Source of the DNA: Phocaeicola sp.
Lineage (GTDB): Bacteria > Bacteroidota > Bacteroidia > Bacteroidales > Bacteroidaceae
Length of the DNA: 51,192 bases
Assembly: GCA_022764505.1 (NCBI GenBank)
Contig: JALEQJ010000005.1
Coordinates: 1-51,192, forward strand
Direction of reading: 5' to 3'
The position numbers and the translations under genes are program-made. Positions within the stretch are counted from its first letter, which is position 1. Each line of letters opens with the position of its first letter. The notes beneath the pieces are model-generated. The model ran no database searches, was not told where the DNA came from, and saw only the letters and a list, made by a program, of their open reading frames with translations. Below are positions 34,772 through 44,194 of the stretch, piece by piece.

Positions 34772-35374
34772 TTATAACCTTTTTAATGCTTGCTTGATGG
34801 CTTGCTCTACTGTAATCATAGGATCTTCTGCAAAAATGGCTTGCAATACTTTTTGGGAAGGGGCAGGTGCAAAGCCAAGCATAGTAAGTGCAGATAGGGC
34901 TTCTTCATAGACAGGGCTTTTGGCACTATTGTGGATATTCCCTTGTGCTACAGGAATACTGCCTTCTAAACCTAAACTGCCTATCTTGTCTTTGAGTTCC
35001 ACTATGATGCGTTGTGCTGTTTTCAGCCCTATGCCTTTCACAGTTTTGAGTAATTTTTCATCTCCCGAACTAATTACGTGGCAAAGCTCGGTAGGAGAGA
35101 GAGCGGAAAGAATCATTCTGGCTGTATTCCCTCCTATACCGGATACACCAATGAGCAGTAAGAATAAAGCTCGCTCTTGTTTCGTACTGAAACCGAATAA
35201 TACGTGGGCATCTTCTCTGATGACTTCGTGTATATGTAGCTTTATTTCTTGCTTGCCTTGTATGGCAGAATAAGTATTGAGAGATATTCCTACAGCATAG
35301 CCTATTCCGGCTACTTCTATCACAGCTTCTGTTGGGCTAAGTTCGGCAAGTTGTCCTTTTATATAAGTAATCAT
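34772..35374 (-). CDS. ruvA: Holliday junction DNA helicase subunit RuvA
   Basis: Binds four-way DNA junctions and loads RuvB for branch migration. The 200-residue protein has an N-terminal OB fold ([21 protein letters not shown]), two helix-hairpin-helix motifs ([14 protein letters not shown] and [19 protein letters not shown], about residues 75-130) and a C-terminal RuvB-contact domain (about 150-200). It starts 2 nt after the upstream YfhO-like gene, an arrangement common in Bacteroidales. ruvB is not in the window. Confidence 0.97.
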   Translation of the reverse strand: MITYIKGQLAELSPTEAVIEVAGIGYAVGISLNTYSAIQGKQEIKLHIHEVIREDAHVLFGFSTKQERALFLLLIGVSGIGGNTARMILSALSPTELCHVISSGDEKLLKTVKGIGLKTAQRIIVELKDKIGSLGLEGSIPVAQGNIHNSAKSPVYEEALSALTMLGFAPAPSQKVLQAIFAEDPMITVEQAIKQALKRL

Positions 35375-35376
35375 AT

Positions 35377-37887
35377 TTATTGCTGTCTGTTTTTGTTTTT
35401 TCTATAAAGAGATAAACCCGTAAACACAACTCCTAAACCGAGTATGATAAGAGCTATGTAAGCTATAGTTTCTGTGGTTTGCAGTGTCTTAGGATAAAAA
35501 GAGAAGACAATGGTATGCTTTCCTGCCGGTACATTTATAGCACGTAGCACATAGTTGGCACGAATATGTGGGGCAGGAACACCATCTATTTCGGAAGTCC
35601 AGCCGGGATAATAGTTCTCTGAGAAGACTACGGTTCCATCTTTAGGAGAAGAAACCTCGTAAGTCAGTTTGTTGGGAGCATATTGTGTAAGAAGAATATA
35701 TTGGGTACTATCTATAGTGGAAGGGACTAACTGCTCGTCTTTTTGTTGAGGTTCTCTTACTACGACAGTTTTTCGTGGGTCTATCTGCAATAGTGTACTC
35801 ATTTCCTCATCTGCATTGTTTACAGTTTTTACTTCGGATACGAACCACGCATTGCCCATCGCATAAGGGTTTTGTAGAGGTATGGTACTGTTACCTTGTA
35901 ACGGGAAGATGAAGTAACGTGCATTGAGCATATTCAGTATAGAAAATGCTGTTGGGTTCACTTTACTCATATCTCCTCCCGCAGTACTTACCTCTTGAAA
36001 CAGTCGTTGCATAGCAGGCTGAATAGCGTGTTCTATCAGTTCTTGATAACGTCTCAATTTGGCTGCATGATATCCTCCAATGCTCTTGTGGAAGTAGGCG
36101 GTATTATTCTCATTGAAAGTATTGCCGGCTAAGTTCAATACACGATAGTGAAGGGTTTTGTCTTGCAAAATTTCTTTGTCTGTGGTTGTAGGTTGTAACA
36201 CGCTTAATCCTTCTTGTTTGTTTACAAACAGTTCATCATAGAGATAACGCTTGTTTACTGTCCACATATCTACCAAGCAGAGTACTGTAAGTGCACCGAT
36301 AAGCCAAGTAGCGCGTATCTGTCCTTTTTTATAAGTATATAATAATGCCAGTCCAATGAGTATCACTATGACACTGCGCCAAGCATCTGCAGTAAAGATG
36401 GCTCTGCGCATTTCTTCCAAATTCAGTAGTACAGGAGCTAAGTGTTCTTGTGGTAAATTCTGCTGCAGTGCCTGTAGCTCTGAGGTAGAAATGTATTGTC
36501 CAAAGAAGAGATCGGGTGCAACAGCAAAAATCAGTGCCATACCCAAAGTAAGTGCTGTACTTATCAGTAAGGCTTTTTTCTCTTTCCAAACCTCTGTAGG
36601 GCGTTCTATAATTTCTCTAAGAGCCATAAGTGCCAAAAGAGGTATGGTAAATTCCGCTATCACAAGGATAGAAGACACAGCGCGGAATTTGCTGTACATA
36701 GGTATATAGTCTATAAAGAAGTCTGTGAGAGGCATAAAGTTCTTACCCCAAGATAACAGGATAGAAAAAACAGTGCCTGCTATGAGTGCCCATTTAAGTG
36801 AACCGCGCACAATAAAACAGCCTAATACAAAAAGGAAACAAATGAAAGCTCCTACATATACAGGACCGGAAGTGCCGGGTTGTTCTCCCCAATACTGCCC
36901 TAATTGGCTGTATAATCCTAAGTAAGTAGGATTGGCTTTGGCTATTGCTGTTTCATTTTGAGATAGAGGGACAGAGGCTCCTCCTTTTACATTGGGAACA
37001 AGGAAAGACCATGTTTCTCCTATACCATAGCTCCAAGCTGTGATATAGGCTTTTTCTGCACTCATACCATCTATGGTCTGTGCCTCTGTAGAGGTAGTGG
37101 TAGTCAGTTCACTTTTTCCTCGTGTGCTTTCTTTGCTGTACTCATAGGTGTGATAAAGTGTAGAAGCATTGAGGGCTATCCCTATTATTCCCGCTACGAG
37201 CAAATTACCTGTAGCTTTGAGAAAGCCTTGTATCTTGTTTTCCTTGTATGCCTTTACCCCGAAAGCAATTGCCATAAAGAGCATCACATAGAGGAAGTAG
37301 TACGTCATTTGTATATGGTTGGACGCTATTTGCAGGGCTGTAAAGAAGCTTAAAATGACACTGCCCAATAAGTATCTGCCTCTATAAGCCCATACCATAC
37401 CTGCAATGGTCGGAGGTATGTATGCCAATGTGAGGAGTTTCCAAATATGCCCTGCGGCAATAATAATAAAAAAGTAAGAAGAAAAAGCCCAGACGATAGC
37501 ACCAAGCATTGCCAGCCAAACCTTAAAATTGAAAGCTCTCAATAGAATATAAAAGCCCAATAGCATAATGAAAACGTACCATACGTACGTAGGCAAAAAG
37601 AGATGATATAAGTTGGCTAAAAAACTGAGAGGCTCCATAGAAGGGTAGCTCGGAGACATCTGATAGGTTGGCATTCCACCGAAAATAGCATTCGTCCATC
37701 TGCTATGTTCACCTGTTTGAGCTTGATAGTTCTGCGTTTCTTGTCCTGCACCGATACCTGCGATGGCATCATGCTGCGTAAGAATACGAGATTCTACAGT
37801 AGCCGGATAGAAATAAGCGAAAGAAATAATAGCAAAAAAGAGGATAACCAATGCCTCAGGCAGTAGTCTTTTGATAGAATTGGGCAT
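35377..37887 (-). CDS. YfhO-family large membrane protein
   Basis: An 836-residue protein with about 13 TM helices (the first near residues 8-27, a dense block from 80 to 510, the last at 806-826) and a long extracytoplasmic domain (about 550-800) containing [21 protein letters not shown], the signature of YfhO-like proteins. YfhO members resemble GT-C-fold glycosyltransferases and have been linked to sugar decoration of envelope polymers in Gram-positive bacteria. The role in Bacteroidetes is not established. It precedes ruvA by 2 nt and is divergent from mtn. Confidence 0.88.
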   Translation of the reverse strand: MPNSIKRLLPEALVILFFAIISFAYFYPATVESRILTQHDAIAGIGAGQETQNYQAQTGEHSRWTNAIFGGMPTYQMSPSYPSMEPLSFLANLYHLFLPTYVWYVFIMLLGFYILLRAFNFKVWLAMLGAIVWAFSSYFFIIIAAGHIWKLLTLAYIPPTIAGMVWAYRGRYLLGSVILSFFTALQIASNHIQMTYYFLYVMLFMAIAFGVKAYKENKIQGFLKATGNLLVAGIIGIALNASTLYHTYEYSKESTRGKSELTTTTSTEAQTIDGMSAEKAYITAWSYGIGETWSFLVPNVKGGASVPLSQNETAIAKANPTYLGLYSQLGQYWGEQPGTSGPVYVGAFICFLFVLGCFIVRGSLKWALIAGTVFSILLSWGKNFMPLTDFFIDYIPMYSKFRAVSSILVIAEFTIPLLALMALREIIERPTEVWKEKKALLISTALTLGMALIFAVAPDLFFGQYISTSELQALQQNLPQEHLAPVLLNLEEMRRAIFTADAWRSVIVILIGLALLYTYKKGQIRATWLIGALTVLCLVDMWTVNKRYLYDELFVNKQEGLSVLQPTTTDKEILQDKTLHYRVLNLAGNTFNENNTAYFHKSIGGYHAAKLRRYQELIEHAIQPAMQRLFQEVSTAGGDMSKVNPTAFSILNMLNARYFIFPLQGNSTIPLQNPYAMGNAWFVSEVKTVNNADEEMSTLLQIDPRKTVVVREPQQKDEQLVPSTIDSTQYILLTQYAPNKLTYEVSSPKDGTVVFSENYYPGWTSEIDGVPAPHIRANYVLRAINVPAGKHTIVFSFYPKTLQTTETIAYIALIILGLGVVFTGLSLYRKNKNRQQ

Positions 37888-37922
37888 AACTTAAACTTTT
37901 ATATCTACGATATTTAGAAGCA

Positions 37923-37930
37923 CAAAGATA
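37923..37930 (-). promoter_or_regulatory. Candidate -7 box of the yfhO-ruvA operon
   Basis: TATCTTTG on the minus strand, 35 nt before the start codon at 37887. It faces the divergent mtn promoter. Confidence 0.5.
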
Positions 37931-37951
37931 GTACAATACCCACTGAAACCT

Positions 37952-37959
37952 TAACTTTG
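37952..37959 (+). promoter_or_regulatory. Candidate -7 box of the mtn-luxS operon
   Basis: TAACTTTG, 20 nt before the mtn ATG. Only 21 nt separate it from the divergent -7 box, so the two promoters must overlap. Confidence 0.5.
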
Positions 37960-37979
37960 TGCGCAAAATAAGTACTTAG

Positions 37980-38678
37980 ATGAAAATAGGAATTATAACA
38001 GCTATGTCTTCTGAGCAGAAGCAACTGGCACAACAATTACAAGATATTACAGAAGAGCAAGTAGGGGCTTATCATTATATACATGGTAAAATAGCCAATG
38101 GAAACACCGTAGTACTTACTCAGTGCGGTATAGGAAAAGTCAATGCCTCTGTAGGAGCTACGCTCTTGATAGAAAAATTTGCGCCGGACTGTGTCATCAG
38201 TACAGGAGTAGCAGGAGGTATTGATACTTGCCTCAAAGTGATGGACGTGGTAGCCAGTGCGCAAATAGTACACCATGATGTGTGGTGTGGGGAAGGTAAT
38301 GCTTATGGGCAAGTACAAGGTTTTCCCCTCTTCTTCACCGCAAGCGAAAAACTATTGGAGTGCGCTATGCAGATAGATACAGAAACTGCCATTCATGGAG
38401 GACTAATCTGTAGTGGTGATAAGTTCATCACATCAAAAGACGAACTAAAGGAAATTAAAAGACAGTTTCCGGAGGGGTTGGCTGTGGATATGGAGTCTGC
38501 CTCTATCGCACAGATTTGTCATATCTATAAGATGCCTTTCATCAGTTTCCGTATCATCAGCGATACTCCGGGAGCAGAAAAACATTGGGATCAATACACC
38601 AATTTTTGGGGAGAGATGGCAGACCGTTCTTTCATAGTTACAAAGACTTTTTTGGAAGCTTTACCCAAGCAACTATAA
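37980..38678 (+). CDS. mtnN: 5'-methylthioadenosine/S-adenosylhomocysteine nucleosidase
   Basis: Cleaves adenine from methylthioadenosine and S-adenosylhomocysteine; the latter gives S-ribosylhomocysteine, the LuxS substrate. The 232-residue protein keeps the catalytic acids Glu12 (MSSEQ), Glu172 (VDMESAS) and Asp195 (RIISDTPG), plus the STGVAGG phosphate/ribose loop. Length is normal. It is followed 30 nt later by luxS, so both steps of the pathway are co-transcribed. Confidence 0.96.
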   Translation: MKIGIITAMSSEQKQLAQQLQDITEEQVGAYHYIHGKIANGNTVVLTQCGIGKVNASVGATLLIEKFAPDCVISTGVAGGIDTCLKVMDVVASAQIVHHDVWCGEGNAYGQVQGFPLFFTASEKLLECAMQIDTETAIHGGLICSGDKFITSKDELKEIKRQFPEGLAVDMESASIAQICHIYKMPFISFRIISDTPGAEKHWDQYTNFWGEMADRSFIVTKTFLEALPKQL

Positions 38679-38708
38679 TGATTAACTCAAACATCAAACG
38701 TATTCAAT

Positions 38709-39188
38709 ATGAAAAAAATACCCAGCTTTACTATAGATCACTTACGTATGGTACGTGGCATCTTCGTTTCTCGCAAAGATTATGTGGGACAAGAGGTCAT
38801 CACTACTTTCGATGTGCGTATGAAAGTACCGAATGCAGAACCGGCTTTGGGACAGGGAGCTATTCATAGTATGGAACACTTGATAGCTACATTCTTGAGA
38901 AACCACCCTACGTGGAACGATAAAGTGATTTATTGGGGACCTATGGGGTGTCTTACGGGAAATTACCTCATCTTGGCAGGCGACTTACAGTCTACAGATG
39001 TAGTAGATTTACTGAAAGAGGCTTATAGTTTTGTGGCAAATTACGAGGGCGAGATACCTGGAGCTACACCCAAAGACTGTGGAAACTATCTGCTACAAGA
39101 TCTTCCTATGGCACGTTATGAGGCACGCAAGTACTTGGAAGAAGTTTTATTGCAATTAAAAGAGGAGAATTTACACTATCCTGTTTGA
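38709..39188 (+). CDS. luxS: S-ribosylhomocysteine lyase LuxS
   Basis: Splits S-ribosylhomocysteine into homocysteine and DPD, the precursor of autoinducer 2. The 159-residue protein has the metal ligands His53 and His57 (HSMEH), Cys124 (TPKDCGNY) and the catalytic pair Glu56 and Cys81 (GPMGCLTG), all intact. It is co-transcribed with mtnN, which supplies its substrate. Its last codons contain the -33 element of the rnpB promoter. Confidence 0.97.
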   Translation: MKKIPSFTIDHLRMVRGIFVSRKDYVGQEVITTFDVRMKVPNAEPALGQGAIHSMEHLIATFLRNHPTWNDKVIYWGPMGCLTGNYLILAGDLQSTDVVDLLKEAYSFVANYEGEIPGATPKDCGNYLLQDLPMARYEARKYLEEVLLQLKEENLHYPV

Positions 39189-39215
39189 GAAGACAAGAGA
39201 TAAACTATATCTTTG
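39184..39215 (+). promoter_or_regulatory. Promoter of rnpB
   Basis: TTTG (39184-39187), a 20-nt spacer and TATCTTTG (39208-39215) match the Bacteroidetes -33/-7 consensus exactly. Transcription should start near 39221, the mapped 5' arm of the RNA. The -33 box overlaps the luxS stop codon. Confidence 0.8.
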
Positions 39216-39220
39216 TGTAG

Positions 39221-39586
39221 CAAAGGTAGTAAGCAGGTCTGTCGCTGGTATCGTAGGATACAAGAGGAAAGTCCGGGCAACACAGAGCGTCCTACTTCTT
39301 AACGAGAAGCTATCCGCAAGGGTGGAGTAATGTAGAAGAAAATAACCGCCGGCATTTGTGTGTTGGTAAGGGTGAGAAGGTGAGGTAAGAGCTCACCAGT
39401 CGCATGGTGATATGCGGGCTGTACATCTTAGGAGTTGTAAGGTCATGTAAACCGACGTTAAAGAGGGTTGCTCGCCCCATGTCGGAGGGTAGACCGCTAA
39501 AGCTTATTGGTAACAATGAGTTTAGATAAATGACAGACATTTCAAGAGTGAAATACAGAACCCGGCTTACACGCTTACTACCTTTG
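39221..39586 (+). ncRNA. rnpB: RNase P RNA (bacterial type A)
   Basis: Catalytic RNA that matures tRNA 5' ends. The terminal P1 helix is formed by CAAAGGTAGTAAGC (39221-39234) and GCTTACTACCTTTG (39573-39586), a 14-bp perfect pair. Conserved core blocks are present: GAGGAAAGTCCGGGC near the 5' end, and ACAGAACCCGGCTTA near the 3' end. A T-rich stretch follows, consistent with termination. The length of 366 nt fits the type A class. Ends are set by P1 pairing and may be off by a few bases. Confidence 0.93.
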
Positions 39587-39611
39587 TTTTTTCAATATCT
39601 CCCATACCTAT

Positions 39612-40916
39612 ATGAAGTATCAAGACATCATTCGCTTCTTAGAACAAACCATTTGGACTATTCGTGCCTCTCAAGTAAAACCTTGGCTTTGGCATTTCTA
39701 TAGTTTATTGAAAGTTATTTTACTGGCTGTCAAACAGTCCGGAAAAGATAAACTCTTTATACGCGCTTCTGCGCTTACCTACAATACAGCATTGTCTACA
39801 GTCCCATTTTTGGCAATACTTTTTGCCGTGGCACGTGGATTCGGATTGGAACCTGTATTGGAATCTTATTTCAGATCCGAAGTGGGAACAGAAGAGGCAG
39901 ATGTTATGCTGGGGTGGATCAATTCTTATCTCTCCCATGCACAGAATGGTGTTTTCGTAGGAGCCGGTTTCTTTGTACTTATCTGGGCTCTTTTTATGCT
40001 GATTTCCAATATAGAAATGAGCTTTAATGATATTTGGCAGGTACGTACGGCACGTTCCGTATATCGTAGATTCACAGATTACTTCTCTATGTTTTTATTG
40101 TTTCCTTTATTGTTGGTAACTTATAGTGGGGTAAGTATTCTTATGACTTCTTATGTACGGGAATTATTAGGTTTTGAACTTTTGGCTCCTTTTTTGCAGT
40201 TCATACTGAAGGCTGTTCCTTTCTTCCTTATTTGTGCCATCTTTTTGGGCTTATATATTTTTATCCCTAATACCCGTGTGAAAATGAAGTACGCACTTGT
40301 GCCGGCTGTGCTTACAAGTGTTGCTTTTTTATGCTTCCAATACTTATATGTCCATACACAGATTTGGTTCTCCAGTTATAATGCTATTTATGGTAGTTTT
40401 GCTGCTATTCCTCTGTTTTTACTTTTTATGCAAGTGTCTTGGACTATATGTTTATTTGGAGTAGAGCTTTGTTTTGCTTCTCAAAACTTACCTTATTATA
40501 CCTATAAGACAGAGACGGAAAATATCAGTAGGCAGACATATGATTTTTGTTGTGCTATTGTATTAAGTCATATCTGCAAGGCATTTTATCGAGGTGAGTC
40601 GGCACCTACTATTGCAGAGTTGAGTATGAAGCATTGGATTCCTATCAGACTGACCAATAGGATAGTAAAAGACCTTTTGGATATAGCTTTGATAGCCTCT
40701 ATCACTACACAAGATAAACAAGAAGAGCAGGCATTTCTGCCTGCTATAGATGTGCACAGACTTACGCTGGGAATGCTGTTAGAAAGACTGGATAGAAAAG
40801 GCTCCAGCAATGTAGGTGTAAAAGCCGAAGACTATTCCTTGCTGAAAGAACGCCTTATAGAAATGAGATTACCACAAAAAAGTTCTACAGAAGACTTCCT
40901 CTTGAAAGATTTATAA
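39612..40916 (+). CDS. YihY/virulence factor BrkB family membrane protein
   Basis: A 434-residue protein. The first 300 residues form the YihY/BrkB domain with about six TM helices (near residues 55-75, 110-140, 150-180, 193-215, 225-250, 257-290), beginning with the family motif RASALTYNTALSTVPFLAILFAVARGFG. The C-terminal 140 residues are soluble and helical, and include a winged-helix-like segment (YRGESAPTIAELSMKHWIPIRLTNRIVKDLLDIALI). The family's function is unsettled; the old label ribonuclease BN is incorrect. It starts 25 nt after the RNase P RNA. Confidence 0.9.
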   Translation: MKYQDIIRFLEQTIWTIRASQVKPWLWHFYSLLKVILLAVKQSGKDKLFIRASALTYNTALSTVPFLAILFAVARGFGLEPVLESYFRSEVGTEEADVMLGWINSYLSHAQNGVFVGAGFFVLIWALFMLISNIEMSFNDIWQVRTARSVYRRFTDYFSMFLLFPLLLVTYSGVSILMTSYVRELLGFELLAPFLQFILKAVPFFLICAIFLGLYIFIPNTRVKMKYALVPAVLTSVAFLCFQYLYVHTQIWFSSYNAIYGSFAAIPLFLLFMQVSWTICLFGVELCFASQNLPYYTYKTETENISRQTYDFCCAIVLSHICKAFYRGESAPTIAELSMKHWIPIRLTNRIVKDLLDIALIASITTQDKQEEQAFLPAIDVHRLTLGMLLERLDRKGSSNVGVKAEDYSLLKERLIEMRLPQKSSTEDFLLKDL

Positions 40917-41077
40917 TGGTAACTGTTATCGTCAGAAGAGATAGGTAAGTCTTGAATTTACCGGGAAGTAGTTTTTGCTATATCTTACGTTTTATACTTG
41001 CTAAAATAACAGATTTATTTCCTGCATTTTTTCTTTTCTCTCACGGTATTCTGAACCAATGTTGGTAGCGAGCGTTT

Positions 41078-41110
41078 GCTATCGTGGTAGCAAGGCTTCT
41101 TTTCGTGATA
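41078..41110. repeat. Palindrome-rich dispersed repeat, copy 2
   Basis: 33 nt that match 24413-24445 with one difference. Neighbouring sequence adds repeats of the type GTAGCGAGC and GAGCATATCTTATCA (41113-41149, two copies), which have no counterpart in copy 1. Confidence 0.7.
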
Positions 41111-41354
41111 CGGAGCATATCTTATCACAGTAGCGAGCATATCTTATCAATACCCCTGCCGAAAGGGTTCTATAGTTGGTTTTTTCTATAGCCAAGCGGA
41201 ATATGGCTATTTGTAAAATAAGCAATGAATTTAACGTAAAAATGTGGGGAAAACATTCTATAGTCTTTGCACATTCGGAATAAAGATATGTCTCTGTGCA
41301 TAACAAAATTGAGACTATAGATTTAGATCTCATATCCGGACTGATTCACACAAA

Positions 41355-41387
41355 AAAAGACTTATGAATGAATATCATAAGTCTTTT
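41355..41387 (-). terminator. Terminator of the polysaccharide cluster
   Basis: A 13-bp perfect stem (AAAAGACTTATGA / TCATAAGTCTTTT) with a 7-nt loop, followed on the minus strand by a T run. It lies 145 nt after the last glycosyltransferase stop. Confidence 0.8.
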
Positions 41388-41532
41388 CTGATTATAGAGA
41401 GAAATCTTTTACTCAATTTTATCCGATTTCTCTATTGCCGAAATATTATTATTCTAAGTGATATATGGGGACGAATAGAAGGTTTTTAAAAGACTCTTTA
41501 TCAGTGATTTTTTACTGTAGTCTGATGAAAGA

Positions 41533-42366
41533 TTATTTATGGGATAGAATTTTCTTTCTCAATTTACTCCCATAAATCCATTTAATGATACTTTTAGGCA
41601 TTAGTCTAAAAAGTAAGCGGCTGATGGGATAGATATAAGCAAAGGTAAAGAGCCCGTGTAATCTGTAAATACCATTCATATAAATCTGAAATTCATTGAA
41701 TGCTTTTTTTCTGCTTCTTCTTTTGAAAACATCTCCTGCTAATCTGAAGTATATCGTGATATCCGAGATATTACTGATTTTATATCCGTTGCTAAGGACA
41801 TCAAACCAAAGAGCTATATCCTGACTCATTCTAAAACGTTCATCGTAACTGATGCCCGAATCAAAAATTTTTCTACGCATCATAACTGTAGGATGGGCTA
41901 AAGGGGAGGCTTTGCAGATGTATTTCCCCATTTTCTCAGGATCCTCAGGATAGTATCTGATATTAAGACAGTCATTCTTATCGTTAAATTCTTGGAGAGC
42001 TCCTCCCACTACATCAATATTGGAATTATGGAGTAGAAAGTTTCGTTGGAGTTCAAACCTCTTTGGGTGAGAAATGTCATCACTATCCATTCTGGCAATT
42101 AATTCACCCTGTGCATATTTAAGACCTTTATTCAGAGATTTTGTCAAACCAAGATTTGTTTCATTCCTACAGACGACAAAGGAGGAGCCGAGAGAGGCTT
42201 GCCATTTATTGATGATTTGATCCAACTCCGGTGTGAGAGAACCATCTGCTATAAGTATAATTTCAAATGGTTTATAAGTTTGATCATCCCAAATGCTTTT
42301 CAATGCCTTTTCAAGATAATCGGGTTGTTCCGCTTTATAGACGGACATTAAAACAGATATTTTCAT
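41533..42366 (-). CDS. Family 2 glycosyltransferase
   Basis: A 277-residue GT-A-fold enzyme. The nucleotide-binding start is ISVLMSVYKAEQPDYLEKALKSI; the metal motif DSDD is at 94-97 (ARMDSDDISHP), and WFDVLSNGYKISNIS in the acceptor half is typical of surface-polysaccharide transferases. The C-terminus has a hydrophobic, basic segment (about 240-277) that may bind the membrane. It would add one sugar to an undecaprenyl-linked repeat unit; donor and acceptor are unknown. It is the last gene of the cluster. Confidence 0.9.
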   Translation of the reverse strand: MKISVLMSVYKAEQPDYLEKALKSIWDDQTYKPFEIILIADGSLTPELDQIINKWQASLGSSFVVCRNETNLGLTKSLNKGLKYAQGELIARMDSDDISHPKRFELQRNFLLHNSNIDVVGGALQEFNDKNDCLNIRYYPEDPEKMGKYICKASPLAHPTVMMRRKIFDSGISYDERFRMSQDIALWFDVLSNGYKISNISDITIYFRLAGDVFKRRSRKKAFNEFQIYMNGIYRLHGLFTFAYIYPISRLLFRLMPKSIIKWIYGSKLRKKILSHK

Positions 42367-42418
42367 ATAAGAGAGCCAATAGCGACTTAATAATTTTTCT
42401 ATGATGAAGTGAACCCTA

Positions 42419-43321
42419 TTACAATTTAATGTTCAACTCTTTTACTGCCGATGCAAAGCAATTTCCTAATTCAAAATCGAATGTATCTGGTGTGTACTGT
42501 ACATATCCGCTCCAAGGATAGAAAGTAATCTCTCCGAAAACAATAACTCCGTTGAGGTTATACCAATCTATTCTGGCAAATGGAAAAGCTGCCGATAATT
42601 TTTCGGACAGGGAAATCATTTCTTTGATATTTGGAGGGAGTACCGGGGGGGTATCAAAGGTCTTATGATCACTCTTTACATATGATAAAAAATTCAGGTT
42701 TTTATCCCAAAAACCTCTTCTATGGTCTGAATACCGATTTTTATCTACCCATAGATATTGAAATTTACCATTGAAACATAAAAATTTATAGTCATCTATA
42801 GATCCATCTTTGTTATTTGAATCCTCTAAATACTCCTCTACAATGATCCGAGAATTTGTAGCACCTGTATATGCCCATTCACGACTGATGTTTTCATAGC
42901 GTTTATGTCTCCACCCATTAATTTTCTGAATGACGTCCTTTATATTTATGCTATGCTTGTCTTGACAAATAAAAATATTATCACCATTTCCACCATCAGT
43001 CGTTTTAATAACAAATCTTTGAGGTAAAGAGTTGAAATCTATTTCTTTAGCGTTGTCGCAGACCTGATAAAGTTTATTGAGATACTTGTCATTACCAATC
43101 TGTTTTTTTACGAAATCTCGTACAAGGTATTTGTCTGTACATTGAGGCATTTCTGCGTTTCTATAATAAGCTTTATACCATTGTATCCACTCTGTAAATC
43201 TCTGTGGTTTATTTAGATCTAACCACCGATGTAGTTTTACGAAATATTGTGCTCGTAGCATTATCCCATTCGGGATAAAGCGGAGCGTATTAAAGATTGC
43301 GTATTTAAGTTTTTTGTTCAT
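42419..43321 (-). CDS. TupA-like ATP-grasp protein
   Basis: A 300-residue protein resembling the TupA-like ATP-grasp family found in polysaccharide clusters. Visible features are the lead segment LNKPQRFTEWIQWYK, FVIKTTDGGNGDNIFIC (ATP-binding strand and Gly-rich loop), IIVEEYLED, and the metal/ATP-binding end FARIDWYNLNGVIVFGEITFYPWSG. ATP-grasp enzymes join a carboxylate to an amine or thiol, so this one may attach an amino acid or similar group to the glycan. The substrate is unknown. It lies between two glycosyltransferase genes. Confidence 0.85.
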   Translation of the reverse strand: MNKKLKYAIFNTLRFIPNGIMLRAQYFVKLHRWLDLNKPQRFTEWIQWYKAYYRNAEMPQCTDKYLVRDFVKKQIGNDKYLNKLYQVCDNAKEIDFNSLPQRFVIKTTDGGNGDNIFICQDKHSINIKDVIQKINGWRHKRYENISREWAYTGATNSRIIVEEYLEDSNNKDGSIDDYKFLCFNGKFQYLWVDKNRYSDHRRGFWDKNLNFLSYVKSDHKTFDTPPVLPPNIKEMISLSEKLSAAFPFARIDWYNLNGVIVFGEITFYPWSGYVQYTPDTFDFELGNCFASAVKELNIKL

Positions 43322-43357
43322 TTTCTGAGAGTTGTAAGATCGTGAGTCTTGATTTTT

Positions 43358-44194
43358 TTAGTTCTTAAAGCCATCTCTTAAACCTCTAAATATACTTTTC
43401 ATATATTGTAAACGATTAGATGGAATCACTGTATAATATAGTAATTTCAGTGGCAATTTCTTCAGATTTAATTTCCTCCAATATCGGGGAGTGTATTCTT
43501 TATTTATAAGCCATAATAAATTCCTAATTTGAAAATATAGCCTAAAGGGTGATGATATATTCATATCCCGTCCTAAAAACTTTTTATACTGTCCCAGCTC
43601 GTGTTGAACTTCAGCATCAAGTAACATTATGATTTTTAGATGATGATAAAAACGCGCTTTCCAGCACCAGTCCTGTTCTACAAAGTCTATAAAGAGATTT
43701 TCATCATAAAGTCCTACTTTGTGAAAATTCTTCAAGGGCATAAAAGAGCAAGATGAAATTACACTATGCATTTCATAGTATAATTGCTCTTGAGCTATGA
43801 TGTTATCATTGTAGACATACTTCTTTTTAGTATGCCTGTTTATCGGTATTGGTCCAATCGCTCCTATATCTATTTTCTCTTTCAGATCGTTATATGCATA
43901 TAATAATTTTTCTACTAAATTATTCGGCATAACACTATCCTGATCACTGAATATAACGTATTCAAAGTTTGCATCAAAAAAATGTTTAATTCCGATGTTT
44001 TGAGCTGCCGCTATACCTATATTCTTTAATAGCGGGATATAACGCACCTTACCTATATTCTCAAATTGTGCAGAGCTATCAATAGATGAATTATCAATTA
44101 TGCAGACTTCGTCAACCTGTGGAGTTAAGGCTTCTAAACCTTCTTTTAATAAATCCCAATCAGGGTTGTACAAAATAACTATTGCTCCTATCAT
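43358..44194 (-). CDS. Family 2 glycosyltransferase (rhamnosyltransferase-like)
   Basis: A 278-residue GT2 enzyme. IGAIVILYNPDWDLLKEGLEAL and CIIDNSS form the nucleotide-binding half, and SDQDS (83-87) is the metal motif. The later FIDFVEQDWCWKARFYHHLKIIMLLDAEVQHELGQ is typical of the rhamnosyltransferase-like subgroup. A partial rmlB lies upstream in this locus, so dTDP-rhamnose is a plausible donor, though unproven. It overlaps the GT4 gene by 4 nt. Confidence 0.9.
   Translation of the reverse strand: MIGAIVILYNPDWDLLKEGLEALTPQVDEVCIIDNSSIDSSAQFENIGKVRYIPLLKNIGIAAAQNIGIKHFFDANFEYVIFSDQDSVMPNNLVEKLLYAYNDLKEKIDIGAIGPIPINRHTKKKYVYNDNIIAQEQLYYEMHSVISSCSFMPLKNFHKVGLYDENLFIDFVEQDWCWKARFYHHLKIIMLLDAEVQHELGQYKKFLGRDMNISSPFRLYFQIRNLLWLINKEYTPRYWRKLNLKKLPLKLLYYTVIPSNRLQYMKSIFRGLRDGFKN

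Larger units (their letters stand above)
40917..41532. other. 616-nt intergenic region between convergent blocks
   Basis: No gene is seen. It holds the dispersed repeat copy at 41078-41110 and a terminator at 41355-41387. The 84-codon minus frame across it has no start context or family likeness. Confidence 0.6.

Noticed and set aside
39612-40916. Ribonuclease BN (old name for the YihY family)
   Set aside because: The protein is an integral membrane protein without metallo-hydrolase motifs; being next to rnpB is not evidence of RNase activity.
16226-41526. Shared TGTAGTCTGAT at about 16229 and 41517
   Set aside because: Eleven bases with no extended similarity; chance in AT-rich gaps is likely.
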